Shown one piece after another: positions 21,788-31,270 of a DNA stretch of 31,270 bases; the stretch's first letter is position 1, and every line of letters begins with the position of its first letter. The DNA is taken from contig JAHBMJ010001043.1 in NCBI GenBank assembly GCA_018398765.1, positions 3,734 to 35,003 of the forward strand. The letters are read 5' to 3'. The notes beneath the pieces are model-generated. The model made no database searches. It was not told the origin of the DNA and saw nothing but the letters and a program-made list of their open reading frames with translations. Source of the DNA: Chromera velia (lineage: Eukaryota; Sar; Chromeraceae). The position numbers were made by a program, and so were the translations under genes.

Positions 21788-24700
21788 TCAGATAACCCCT
21801 TCTTTGCCGTCATTTGTCTCTTGAGGAAGCACACAAAAGCCATCACTGGGTGCTCTCTCTTTCTCTTTGGCCCCTAGTTCTTCTTCAGAGGGGCCATCCT
21901 TCCTATGGGCAGGCAGGCAAACAAACAAAGAAGCAAGAACGGCAAAACAAAACACGCAGGAATGAAGAAGAGACGGAAGAAAAAAATAAATGAATTCGGG
22001 CACAACACGCCTTCCTTTTCGTTCTCGAATCGTCATGAAGGAAGAAGACATCACATCACATCACATCACAACGAGGAGGGGAGGGTGGGGAACAAGATGG
22101 GGTGGATGGACGCGAGGAAGCATGAATGGATGGACGCATAGAGAGAGGAAGGCAAGATCTCTTTGCACAAGGCACAAAGAATGCAGCGTGCAAGTACATC
22201 GAAGGAAAGACGAGAACTTGCCAGTACAGGACGCAAAAAAGAGAAGAGTACACCCCTGCCTGTCTCGGGGAGGTTCCCCCCACCCCTCCCATCATTCAGC
22301 ATGGGCAGGTCCAACAGGAGCCTCCCCCTGCGGTTTCTCTTTCTCTGTCCACGCAGATGACCAGTGTGGAGCCTGCGCATTCCCATCTCTATTCCTTTCC
22401 ACTTTCCCTCCCCTACCCCTTCTCCTCCCCCCCCGTCCACCGCGACCCCAGCCGCCCTCCTCCCGCGCCCTCCAGTGTTGATGCGACTGCTGTTGCTGAT
22501 GTGAAGACTGATGCGGTCTGTCGCCGAAAGCGAAGGGCGCGCCTCCCTGCCTTCGCCCCCCGCGTCGCGGCCCCCTCCCTTGTCCTTCTCCACCGTGTCC
22601 GTCAGCAGCCTCGCCCCCCTCATTGAAGTAGTTCGAGTGGGAGTGGTCCCCTGAGGCCGTCTGGGCGGGCCGCGGTCTTTCATCCCGCTGCCTTGCCCTC
22701 CGTCTGTTGTTGGGCCGTCCATCCCTCCCATCCTGCACGCACGGAGCACACCGGTCAGCGGAGGTGCGGAATTGTGCATGCAATCATGCAACACAGGCCA
22801 GGCAGGCATTCCAAGGAAGAAGCACACGAAGGAAACAGACTTACTTTCAACTTCCGCCCCCCAAGGGAACAGGGAACTGCCGGAGAAAACACACACACGC
22901 GTAGAATTTTTTCCTCCCTAATTGCATGCAGACTTGAAAAACAAATTTCGGCGTCTCTCTCTTCCCCACTTGAGAACAACGAGCCCATTGCCTTTGTTTT
23001 CGAATTCCGTGTCTGCTCGTCTTTGATTCTTCTTTTCGCCTTGTCTGCCTCTCTTTCTCCCTTCCTCTACCTGCCTCAAGGTCTGTCTGTCTGTTCCAAA
23101 CAGAAAAAAAGGGAAAAAGAAGAAGCGAGGGTGGCTGGCTGACCCGTACTTCTCCGTCTCCTCGTCTGTCTCCTGCTTTCTCTCTCTCCCGGTCTCCTTG
23201 CCTCCTATTTCCCTTCGCATCTCTGTCTCTGTGACCCTGTCGGCCCTCTCCCCCTCTCTGCTGTGCGTCCCCTCGTCGTTCTCTCTCTCTCCCTCCGCCC
23301 CCGTGCTTCTGCTGCTGTGCTGCCATCTCTGCTTTCGTCTCTGCGACCTGGGACGTCACTGCACGCAGTTCCTCTCGGGCCGCAGCCGTCTGCCGTCTCT
23401 GGTCGATGAGGTTCCCCAACAGAAGACCACACATCGACAGGTCAGACCTTCGCCCTGCACGCACACACACATACACACACACGTACGTGCACACGCACAG
23501 TGCACACAGAGACTGCATGGAAAGAAACGCATCAAGCAAATTGATGCAATGGATGTCGAACATCCTTCCCTTTGCCCCCTCCCCTGAATGAGCTGTCGCC
23601 CGTCAGTGCTTGGCCAGTCCTCTTCATTCCGTGCATCCACGCCAGACGGAAAGGAAAGAACGGACGGAGTTTCCTTCCCTGACTGACTCTTTATTTCGTT
23701 TGGAGAGAGGAGACAAAAAATGAATGCAAGGCAGGAGGACAAAAATCCAAAAACAGCACGTCGAGATATTGGTACCTTTTTTGGAGGAAAGGTGGCAAGC
23801 GTAATCAGAACAGAATAAAAAAAAAGATGAGAAGAAAAAGAGACGAAGACGGGAAGCAGCTAAAACCGAAAAAGAGAAAAAGCATTAAAAAAGACCAACC
23901 AACCTTCGATCAGTGCCACAAAGCAGGATGAATCCTTCTCATCCGCTTTTCCTTTCGACCCTCCTTTTTTCTTTGTTGCCGTGTTTTTCCCGTCTCCTCT
24001 GTCTCTTCCTTTCTGCTGAAACTTCGCTTTGTCCACCCCATTCGCCTCATTTCCTCCTCCTCCCTCTTTCTCTTTGTCGGTCGATGACGACGAAGGAGGC
24101 AACAGAGATGCCCCCTTTGCGTACAGATTCACCAGGGTCAGTCTAGTCCCTACAGACTGGGCCAGGCCCTCGAGGGTCTTCTGCGCGCCCTCCAGACCCC
24201 CCTCTGCCTCGGCACACAGAAGAGACACCTGAAGGAAGGGAAGCACGGAAGAAACAACACAAAGAAAGAGGCAAGTTATTCCAAAAAAGCTCGACCGATT
24301 CATGTGAGGGATACGCTTCTCAGACGAAACACGGGATGCTACACGAGAAATATCTAGGCCACAACAAAAGCGCAGAGAAGACAAACAAAAAACTGATCAA
24401 AGGAACGGCTAGAGTTCTTCATACTACAGAGCATTTGGTAACTTGAGCAAAGAAAAAGGGATTTTTTTGATGACCTCTTGAGGAAGATAACAAATAGAAG
24501 CGAAAACAAAGCAGCGCTGACCTCCTTCTTGGTGAGAGGAACGACGGCCGTCTCGGCATCAAAGAGAGCAGCCGCAGCCCTCCTGACCGAGCCCGTCGAG
24601 AACCCCCTCACTGTCACTAACACCCTCACAAGTCTCAAACTTCCTCCCCCGTCTCCATCATCTGTGCCTTCCCTCTCCATCTCACTGTCGAATAAGGCCG

Positions 24701-25264
24701 GGAATGCGCAAGGAGGCGCCACCTCCCCCCTCTCCCTCCTCTGCTCCCTCGACGAAGACGCCGCACTACCCACAAGTCCAGGCACAGGGAGGCTCTCCAA
24801 AACGCCCTTGTCAAGGGCAGGGCCATACCCAGAATTCCCGCAGAGAAGGGAATATCCAGGAAGGTCAGCAGACGTCACGGCACCCCCCCGGGTCCCCGAC
24901 CCCTCCCCCGGCCTGTTCCACCCAGGCACGTGGAGGAAGATCCTGACGCCAAATCTATCCCCGACCCTGGGGGGGGTTGGAGAAACGAAGGGAGGGAGAT
25001 TCATGTGCGTGTGCATGTGCACAACAAGGAAGGATTTGCATGTGTATGATCATTTTTGCCCTCGGGGGTTGTGCTCACCTGACAACTGACTCCTTGAATG
25101 GTCTCACGGACGGCTCAACAAGGCAATGGATATAAAGAGCAACACAAGGAAAGAAGGAAAGAAAGAATGAATGTGAGAAAAGAAAAGAGAGAAACATGGA
25201 CGGAAAAAGGAGACTTAAGCAAAACCCTGAATGTACTGTAAACTACCTTTTGTACTCCCTGTTG

Positions 25265-25308
<44 letters not shown>

Positions 25309-25448
25309 CACTGAACGAACCTCACTCACTCACTCACTCACTCACTCACTCACATCTTGAGTGTTCCTCTCTCCAGGGTGCCCTTCGCGTTCCTTCTGAC
25401 AATTTTCGAGAGGAGAAAACAGAGGGCGCCCAGAGGAATCTCACGAGA

Positions 25449-25487
<39 letters not shown>

Positions 25488-27457
25488 CGGAGAGAAGCAG
25501 ACAGGGTCAACTGCACAGAGATGGGACTAACCATTCTTTCCGGAAAGCCTTGCAGACTGGAAGTATGGTACCCCTCGCAACCTTGCTGTCTGTCTGTCGT
25601 TTTTTTGGTGCCAGCTGACATGATGCCTCGATGACACAGATCTCATACGGCAAACCATCACAGAGAAACAAACAGATACACAAAATATGGATTACTAGAC
25701 AAGCCGACAAACAGAGAGACTTTATTTTCTTCTCTCTTCCTTTTGCTTTTCACGCACACTACAGAAAGCCAGGCAGACAGGCAGACAGACAAGACGCACC
25801 ATTGAACAGAGCCGAAGAGATCGTCTTCAAGCGTTCTTCCATCGATCACAGCTGCGGGAACGTCGGTGTTGTTGTAGAATCCGCAGACGTATTCAGGGAG
25901 ACCACTCTCATCTCCTTCATCTTCATCTTCCCCCCCCTCCTCTCCCTCCTCCATTCTCTCACCAGAGAAACATTCGATCGGGAGCGACGCACGGGCTTCA
26001 GGCCCCGCACACGCTGTTCCCCCCAGCAGAATGCGGAGAGAGGGGAGCGAAGAGAACTGGTCTCTCTCACCTTCGTCATCACTTTCATCGTACCCTGCAC
26101 CTTCTCCGTCTCCGTCTGCGCCTATGTCCGTCACCACCTCACCCCCCGCAAGAATTCTGCGCGCCGCCACTGCTGCCTCTCCATCAAATTCTTTCCAGTT
26201 CTCCGAACCACTCGCATCAAGCAGCCCCCCAGCTGCTGGAGACAGAGCCCTAATGGGAATCGGCAAATGGGAAACGGGGGACAGGGGAATGGAAGAGTCA
26301 TCCCCCGCTTGAAGCGGTTCTCCGTCTCTGCCTATTCCGTTACGCACCCCTCCCTTCCCCCCAAAGGCTTCAGAAGTTTCGTCCAGAGCCAGAAGATTGT
26401 TCAAACCCCCCACGTGATCCTTCTCCTCATCTTCCTCATCCCTCCCCTCATCACTCCCGCCAGCTCGTGGAGGAAACAGGGGCCGAGATGATCCCGCATC
26501 CCATCCCATCTTCGCTTCGAATTCACTGCACATCAGAACACTGCCCGTGCCGCTAGGCATCAGTGTCCCCCCTCCCTCCTCTCTCTCCTCTCGAGGCCCG
26601 GAGGAAGAAGAAGGAGGCGGCGGGATTCCGAAAAGAACCGATCCTGCTGCTGCTTCTTCTGCTTCACGGAGGCCCATTCGATCCTCACTCCCCCCCCCTC
26701 CCCCCCGGGTTCCTATGGGAGCCGGGACGAAAGGAGGGACAGCGAAACAGAAGGCACGCAACCCCTCAGCCTCTCTCCTATCGGCCGCGGGTGGAGAGGC
26801 TTCCTCAGACGATGCCTGGGGCGATGGGAAGGGGGGAATCTGATTCGAGTGCACGGAGGTTGTTGTTTTTTGATTTGTCTGCATCTCCCTGCTGGGCAGA
26901 CTCCCAGGAAACGTCACCACATTACCTGCACCCGACATCATGGCCACAGATGACTGGGGAGTGGCCTGGCTGTTTAACTGAAGGGGGGCGTTTCGGATTT
27001 TAAATGCTCTCTTCTTGCTGGCAGAAGAGGGGGTGAGGGAGTCCGAGGCTCCACCCCCTGTTTGCGCTTGCGGCTGCGTGGGAAGATTTACTGAGATCGG
27101 GGGAGGAGCTACGTTTCCATTCACATTGGCGGGCGGGTGGGCGTATACGGTCGGGCTTGTGAAGTTGGCGTTGCGAGGTCCACTGCTGCTGCTGCTGTTG
27201 TTCTTCGGCCTGTAAAGGGCAGAGGAGAACGCAGGACCAGTCATGTCCCAGGAACTCTGTTCTCTCCCTTGTCCCACCGGCCCGTTGGTGCCTGGTGATC
27301 CTCGTGCATGTGGAGCAGCAGGGACGGGGAATGAAGGTCCCTTGCCCCTTTCTCTCTCCCCCCTGTTCCCCCTTCTCCCCCCTTGAAAGGAAGAGGAAGA
27401 ATTGGGATGGGGAGGGACACTGGAATGAAGCCCCGGACCCGGACTTGGCCACTGCAT
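21788..27457 (-). CDS. large unrecognised protein with acidic, coiled-coil and RG-rich regions (about 1146 residues)
   Basis: My model, 5' to 3' on the minus strand: 27457-25800, 25585-25532, 25449-25354, 25102-25079, 24966-24522, 24228-23904, 23454-23150, 23086-23071 (weak), 22876-22845, 22732-22362, 21902-21788. All phases agree (3441 nt including stop). Residues 1-500 are Ser/Pro/Gly-rich, with QGGRRGNRGERERG near residue 30. An acidic patch (EEGEEGGEDEDEGDES) precedes a compact middle of about 520-770 with PLGALCFLLSKIVRRNAKG and GDRFGVRIFLHVPGW. Exon 7 has a probable coiled coil (EELRAVTSQVAETKAEM). Exon 10 is RG-rich (GRGGRGGRRRGRGG). RG tails often bind RNA, so an RNA-related role is possible, but I cannot name a family. 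Alternatively exon 10 reads on to TGA at 22292. The ATG at 27457 is the first in frame. Confidence 0.6.
25269..25306 (-). repeat. (CT)n dinucleotide repeat
   Basis: CT run in the intron between exons 3 and 4 of the large minus-strand gene. It is purine-rich (GA) on the sense strand, an exception to the usual polarity. Confidence 0.95.
25322..25353 (-). repeat. (GTGA)n array at a minus-strand donor
   Basis: On the minus strand this reads GTGAGTGAGTGAG and onward, starting directly after the exon ending at 25354. The donor is the first repeat unit, as at TIM17 exon 3. Confidence 0.9.
25454..25484 (-). repeat. (TG)n tract forming a minus-strand acceptor
   Basis: Sense-strand TG run ending GTGTGCAG at the exon starting 25449, in the place of a polypyrimidine tract. 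Confidence 0.9.
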
Positions 27458-28802
27458 CCTTCCTCTCTTCCTTTCCTTCTCTGCTGATTCAATTCCTTGA
27501 ACGTCAACCAGATAACCCCCTCCGGAGAACCAACAGAGTTCTCTTTCGATAAGACTTGCAACAGTTAGTTTTCCGTCTCTTTTTCCGTGGAGGTTACAAC
27601 AGCACACTCCAACACAGACTGTGCCACGTGCCTCTACTTTGCCAGAGCACCAGAGAGTGTGCGAAAGCTGGCAGAATAATGAAGCAAAGAGGCACAGGCG
27701 CTAACGGCAAAATGCTAAACAAACAAACGGCTCGTGCCTTTTGCGCAACGAGGAGACTGTCAAATACTGTCAATGCGCTCAAACTCACACACAGCCAGAC
27801 GGAACTGGTTCACTGCTTGTGATGCAGAGCACCGCTAGATGTCCCTTCAACTGAAAGAGACTTTGCGTACATGCAGCAAAGATAAGTAAAATTATTAAAA
27901 GTAATAAGGCCCTGTCAGAGTCGGAGTCAATGACTGGGGGGAGATGACTGGAAAAGGAGGATTGTTCGCGTACGCGCGTTGTTTGATTTTTTTTTTTTTG
28001 ACATGGATGCATGCATGGAGCCGCGCCGGGTGCCACTGCATGGGCGGAGGCGCGGGCCGGGGGCCCCCCGCGCCGGCCCTTCTTTTCTTTGCGGGTTTCA
28101 ATTGTTCACAGACGTTCATAGCACGCCCCATGCAGCATACTACAGACCACATACTGAGCACATACTTGCCATACTACCTCCATTATCATCATGATGAGAC
28201 TGGGATAAATGCGGCGTCTATCTGTGATTGATGCGCTGTTTTGCAAGTCTTAAGCCTTTTTTTTGTCTACTCTGATCATTGTTTTTGTCCTCCAACCGTT
28301 AGTGTTCATTGAGAGTCGTTACCATAGTTCGTTAACCTACATTATGAACGCAGGCTTTGCCTTAAGTTTATACTTCTAGGGATTGAACCTATGCCGTTGC
28401 CCTTTAAGACTGGGTGGTGAGCTCAATATTATAATCGTTTAATATATATATAAAAGAATTTGGAGACGATGCCTGACGCTACTGGTGATGCCTACATATT
28501 TTCCAGCATATATGATGATTGGGTCGATACTTGAAGCTAATTACTGCAATATATCTTCATATTTTGCAGTCACAAGTTTACACAAGTTAAACATCATAGT
28601 GCATATAAATCATGTCTTTCAATTTTTTATTCTTTTTTTAAGTATCTTTTAATTATGAAAGTTGTATGACTAGTTACATAGTTGATTAATTTTTCATTGT
28701 TCTTCATCAATGGTACCCCCTTTTCTTTTCTAGTTTCTTTTTTTTATGTTACGCTTGTATATCAACAATTCAACTCTTTCATTCAGTTTTAAAAAACATT
28801 TA
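27458..28802. other. spacer between the two minus-strand genes
   Basis: This holds the 5' flank of the large gene (27458 upward) and the 3' flank of the partial gene ending at 28803. A GC-rich patch near 28020-28080 contains GGGCCGG facing CCGGCCC. From about 28190 to 28802 the sequence is AT-rich. In-frame codons continue upstream of the ATG at 27457 to about 27607, so an upstream coding exon is possible. Confidence 0.5.
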
Positions 28803-29395
28803 TCAAGCCTCTTTGATTGTTTCCCACGTAATTTGCGCTGAAGTCATTGCCATTTCAGAAGGTGAAACAACCAATTCAGAAACTTTTGAATCTTCCTGCT
28901 TCACGTCTGAGTCAAATACTCTCTCCATCCTGTTTGTTGAAGTTTTGACAGAAGGACAAGCTAATTGACTGTGAGAGGCTTCATCCAACCGCATTCTCTT
29001 ACCTGTAGCCTCGCTTTGAAGGTTTCCCGTCGCTTCTTCTTTCGAGGAAAGTCTTGTCCCCAAGCTTTGGGGCCTTTTGTGAATCGGCGGGTCCATTTGC
29101 GATGCAGTCTCCGATGGAAATCCCTGCACTGATTCCTTTCGTGTCGCAGCCTCACTCTCGTACTCTCTTCCCCCTCCAAGTGCCCCCCCCTTATTCTCGC
29201 CTTCCCCCTCTTCGGAGTGCCCCCTCATCAGCCCGCTGTGTGCTTCCTCGGGCCCTCCAGGGATAGCATCACAAGCCGCAAGAGAACGACGGAAAAGTCT
29301 GCAAAGTGCGCACGGGCAAAGTGACTGTCTTTCCTTCTCTCTCTCTCTCACACACACGCACGCACACACACGCACGCACACACACACACACACAC

Positions 29396-29484
<89 letters not shown>

Positions 29485-29496
29485 CACACACACGCA

Positions 29497-29538
<42 letters not shown>

Positions 29539-30924
29539 CCGAGAGACCGAGAGACCGAGAGCGAGGGAGCGACATACAGAAAAGCGAGGACTCAGTAGAT
29601 GAGAAAGTCACAGGAAACACGGAGATGCATCAAACACCGAAAGACAGAAAAGTAACGGACACAGCTATGATTCCCAACAGCCTGAGTACCTGAAGTCCTT
29701 TTTCCTTTCCGCCATTTCTTTTGTACCGAACCAGAAAGAGTGCGGGCGACAGACGGGCATATATTTATACAACTGAGAATGCATTAGAGGAAATTGCACG
29801 TCACAGACCTGCCGCGGGCTGTGTCGTCTTCGCACTCTTTCCACCCTTCCAGGGAAATCTTCACCACCCGCCAGCCTGCATACACAATTGAGGAAGGGCC
29901 GCAATCGAGAGAGAGAGATCAGTCAGTCTGGCAACTCATGAAGCCTTCGACCACGTAGCAAGACAGACGTACGACTCTGTTTGGCCAACCAAGACAAAAA
30001 GAGAGACTGAAAGAAAAGCCAGGTACACAAATTAGCTGGAGAGATGCAGAGAAAGCGGACAGCTGCCCCATGCACATTGGCTTTTTGAAACATGCTTAAT
30101 CAAGCGAGAGCTCTGACGGGTGTTGAGAACAGCCGAAAGCAATCGTCTGAGAACCATTCCGGAGGCACAAAAGTAATCGAGAAGATGCCTTCTTCATCAG
30201 CGGAAAGTCATGGTGACCGTGTAAAAATTTGTGTAGGCTTCTTTTCACCTCCCCACTTGCTGACCTTCTGCGTGAAGAAATCGTCGCCTCCGTTCGCACT
30301 TCTCCTTGCAAAGGTGTTTCTGCACATGCGCGTCACATATTCGTCTTGTCTGTGTTTGCTAAGGACGCAAGGCTTAGCCCAGCCACCCTCGAATCGAAGG
30401 TTGGACGAAGCAGGAAACGTAAGAGAAATGTACAGAAAGATTCGGAGAATGTCCACCAAACTCCCGCAAGCATCGAAAAAGACAACACGATCTGTCCGAG
30501 AAAGAACCGCGACAGCAGAAACCGTTGTTCCAAAGTTGAAAGCCAAACACATAGAGAGATGACCGGTGTGACGAGGATCAGAGTTAGGTCATCATTCTCT
30601 TCCTCTTCCACCCAACTAGCATGTCGACTTACCTCCATGAACAACTACTCTCTGACTGACCAAAAATCGCGGAAGCACTTCCCAGGGTTTGTCAAACTCG
30701 ATCGCGATCTTTTCTGCATTTACCCGAAGGACGGACACGATGTAAATCCAACAGCCAGAGAGGAGAAGAAAGAAAGAGGAACATCACGGACGGACGGACG
30801 AACGAAAGGAAACAAGGAAGGACGGAATGAAAGGCACAACGATAAAGGCTGAAGACAAAACGAAAAGAAGAAGGGACTTTTCTCTTGCCGCCCCCTTTTG
30901 AGACGGCGAACCTGTCCGAACGCA

Positions 30925-30967
<43 letters not shown>

Positions 30968-31214
30968 TTTTACTTCTGCGGAGTATGCTGTGCAAGTGTC
31001 TGCGTTCCTTTTCATGGGTGGGGGGGCACTCATGCTGGGCTACTTCAGATCCGATCGGAATGAGCACAAGGTCTGCATGATAGGAAGGCCTCTCTTTGTC
31101 TTTGCTTTGCGCGGCAAAGACAGAAATGCGCTGCTGTTCTCGAACAGCCGCTAGCCACTGACCTTCCGGAATGGCCGCCTCGACCCAAAAAGGATCAATG
31201 AACAGCGGGCAGAT
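28803..31214 (-). CDS. unrecognised protein, 5'-partial, five exons (at least 331 residues)
   Basis: Exons on the minus strand: 31214-30974, 30713-30661, 30387-30249, 29875-29809, 29298-28803. They total 996 nt with agreeing phases and end in a stop. Readable stretches are CPLFIDPFWVEAAIPEGQW, SYHADLVLIPIGSEV, KKIAIEFDKPWEVLPRFL, DEYVTRMCRNTFARRS and WRVVKISLEGWKECEDDTA. The last exon is polar and low in complexity, with a basic GKRMRLD that could be a nuclear signal. I do not recognise the family. Exon 2 has a stronger donor (GAG then GTAAGT, exon end 30633), but it breaks phase with exon 3, so I used GTCAGT after 30661; this junction is the weakest. The gene probably continues beyond the window edge. 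Confidence 0.55.
29350..29560 (-). repeat. (CA)n(GA)n repeat upstream of the last exon of the 3' partial gene
   Basis: About 165 bases of CA with occasional CG, then GA. On the gene's sense strand it reads CT then GT, the same order as in the TM9SF introns (for example 4875-4933). Confidence 0.95.
30925..30966 (-). repeat. (CA)n repeat directly after a minus-strand exon
   Basis: CA run on the plus strand, GT on the sense strand of the partial gene, close to the donor after 30974. Confidence 0.95.
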
Positions 31215-31229
31215 CTGGACATACAGACA

Positions 31230-31270
31230 CACAGACACACAGACACACAGACACACACACACACACACAC
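31230..31270 (-). repeat. (CA)n/(CAGA)n repeat at the window edge
   Basis: On the minus strand a GT/GTCT tract leads into the acceptor GTATGTCCAG before the exon starting at 31214. It runs off the window. Confidence 0.9.

Noticed and set aside
23560-23700. Extra exon of the large gene (reading VDARNEEDWPSTDGRQLIQ)
   Set aside because: It can be entered in phase after 23904 but has no good donor, while direct joining of 23904 to 23454 already keeps phase and gives continuous protein-like sequence.
28340-28450. Possible tRNA on the minus strand, because GGGATTGAACC near 28379 is the complement of a B-box
   Set aside because: The T-arm can be drawn, but there is no matching acceptor stem and no convincing anticodon arm.
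28803-29513. Cys/Val-rich extension of the minus-strand frame into the CA repeat
   Set aside because: The coding part starts after the acceptor at 29299; the Cys-Val run is the GT repeat of the preceding intron.
30561-30633. Extra coding segment reading EEEENDDLTLILVTP in the partial minus-strand gene
   Set aside because: Joining it would need an intron of about 28 bases, too short to be credible.

Overview
This window is nuclear DNA from an intron-rich eukaryote, most likely a microbial eukaryote. I recognise three conserved eukaryotic genes, all cut into short exons, and the introns are packed with di- and tetranucleotide repeats such as (TTTC)n, (CCTT)n, (CT)n, (GT)n, (GTGA)n, (GTCA)n and (GATC)n. 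Nothing bacterial, such as operons or ribosome binding sites, is visible. A photosynthetic alveolate such as a chromerid would fit this style, but that is a weak guess. Two stretches of N (3605-3606 and 13732-13770) sit inside G or C homopolymers and mark unresolved assembly.

Layout. 1-7263, plus strand: the 3' two thirds of a TM9SF (nonaspanin/EMP70) gene, rebuilt as 12 exons with agreeing splice phases and ending in a KxD-type COPI signal. 7264-9779: intergenic, with an AT-rich island and then a 650-base purine repeat. 9780-10324, minus strand: a complete two-exon DAD1 gene (oligosaccharyltransferase subunit). 10325-11114: the spacer between DAD1 and the divergent TIM17 gene. 11115-13202, plus strand: TIM17, four exons, retaining both cysteines known to form the yeast Tim17 disulfide. 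13203-17688: repeats, an N gap, a hairpin between 51-base direct repeats, one orphan exon-like ORF and an AT-rich island. 17689-18141: a short unrecognised ORF lying between two copies of a 39-base hairpin sequence. 18142-21787: no gene I can defend. 21788-27457, minus strand: a large unrecognised gene that I assemble from 11 phase-compatible exons (about 1146 residues; low-complexity N-terminus, acidic patch, structured middle, coiled coil, RG-rich tail). 28803-31214, minus strand: the 3' part of a second unrecognised gene (five exons, at least 331 residues).

How the genes relate. TM9SF and DAD1 both serve the secretory pathway (Golgi/endosome sorting and ER N-glycosylation) and TIM17 serves mitochondrial import. 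I see no sign that they form one system; they look like housekeeping neighbours.

The most interesting signal lies in the introns. Donors follow GTNNG, with position +3 free and often C. Several donors are the first unit of a GTNN tetranucleotide array, many acceptors end TGCAG next to TG-rich repeats, and the strand polarity of the repeats follows the direction of transcription.
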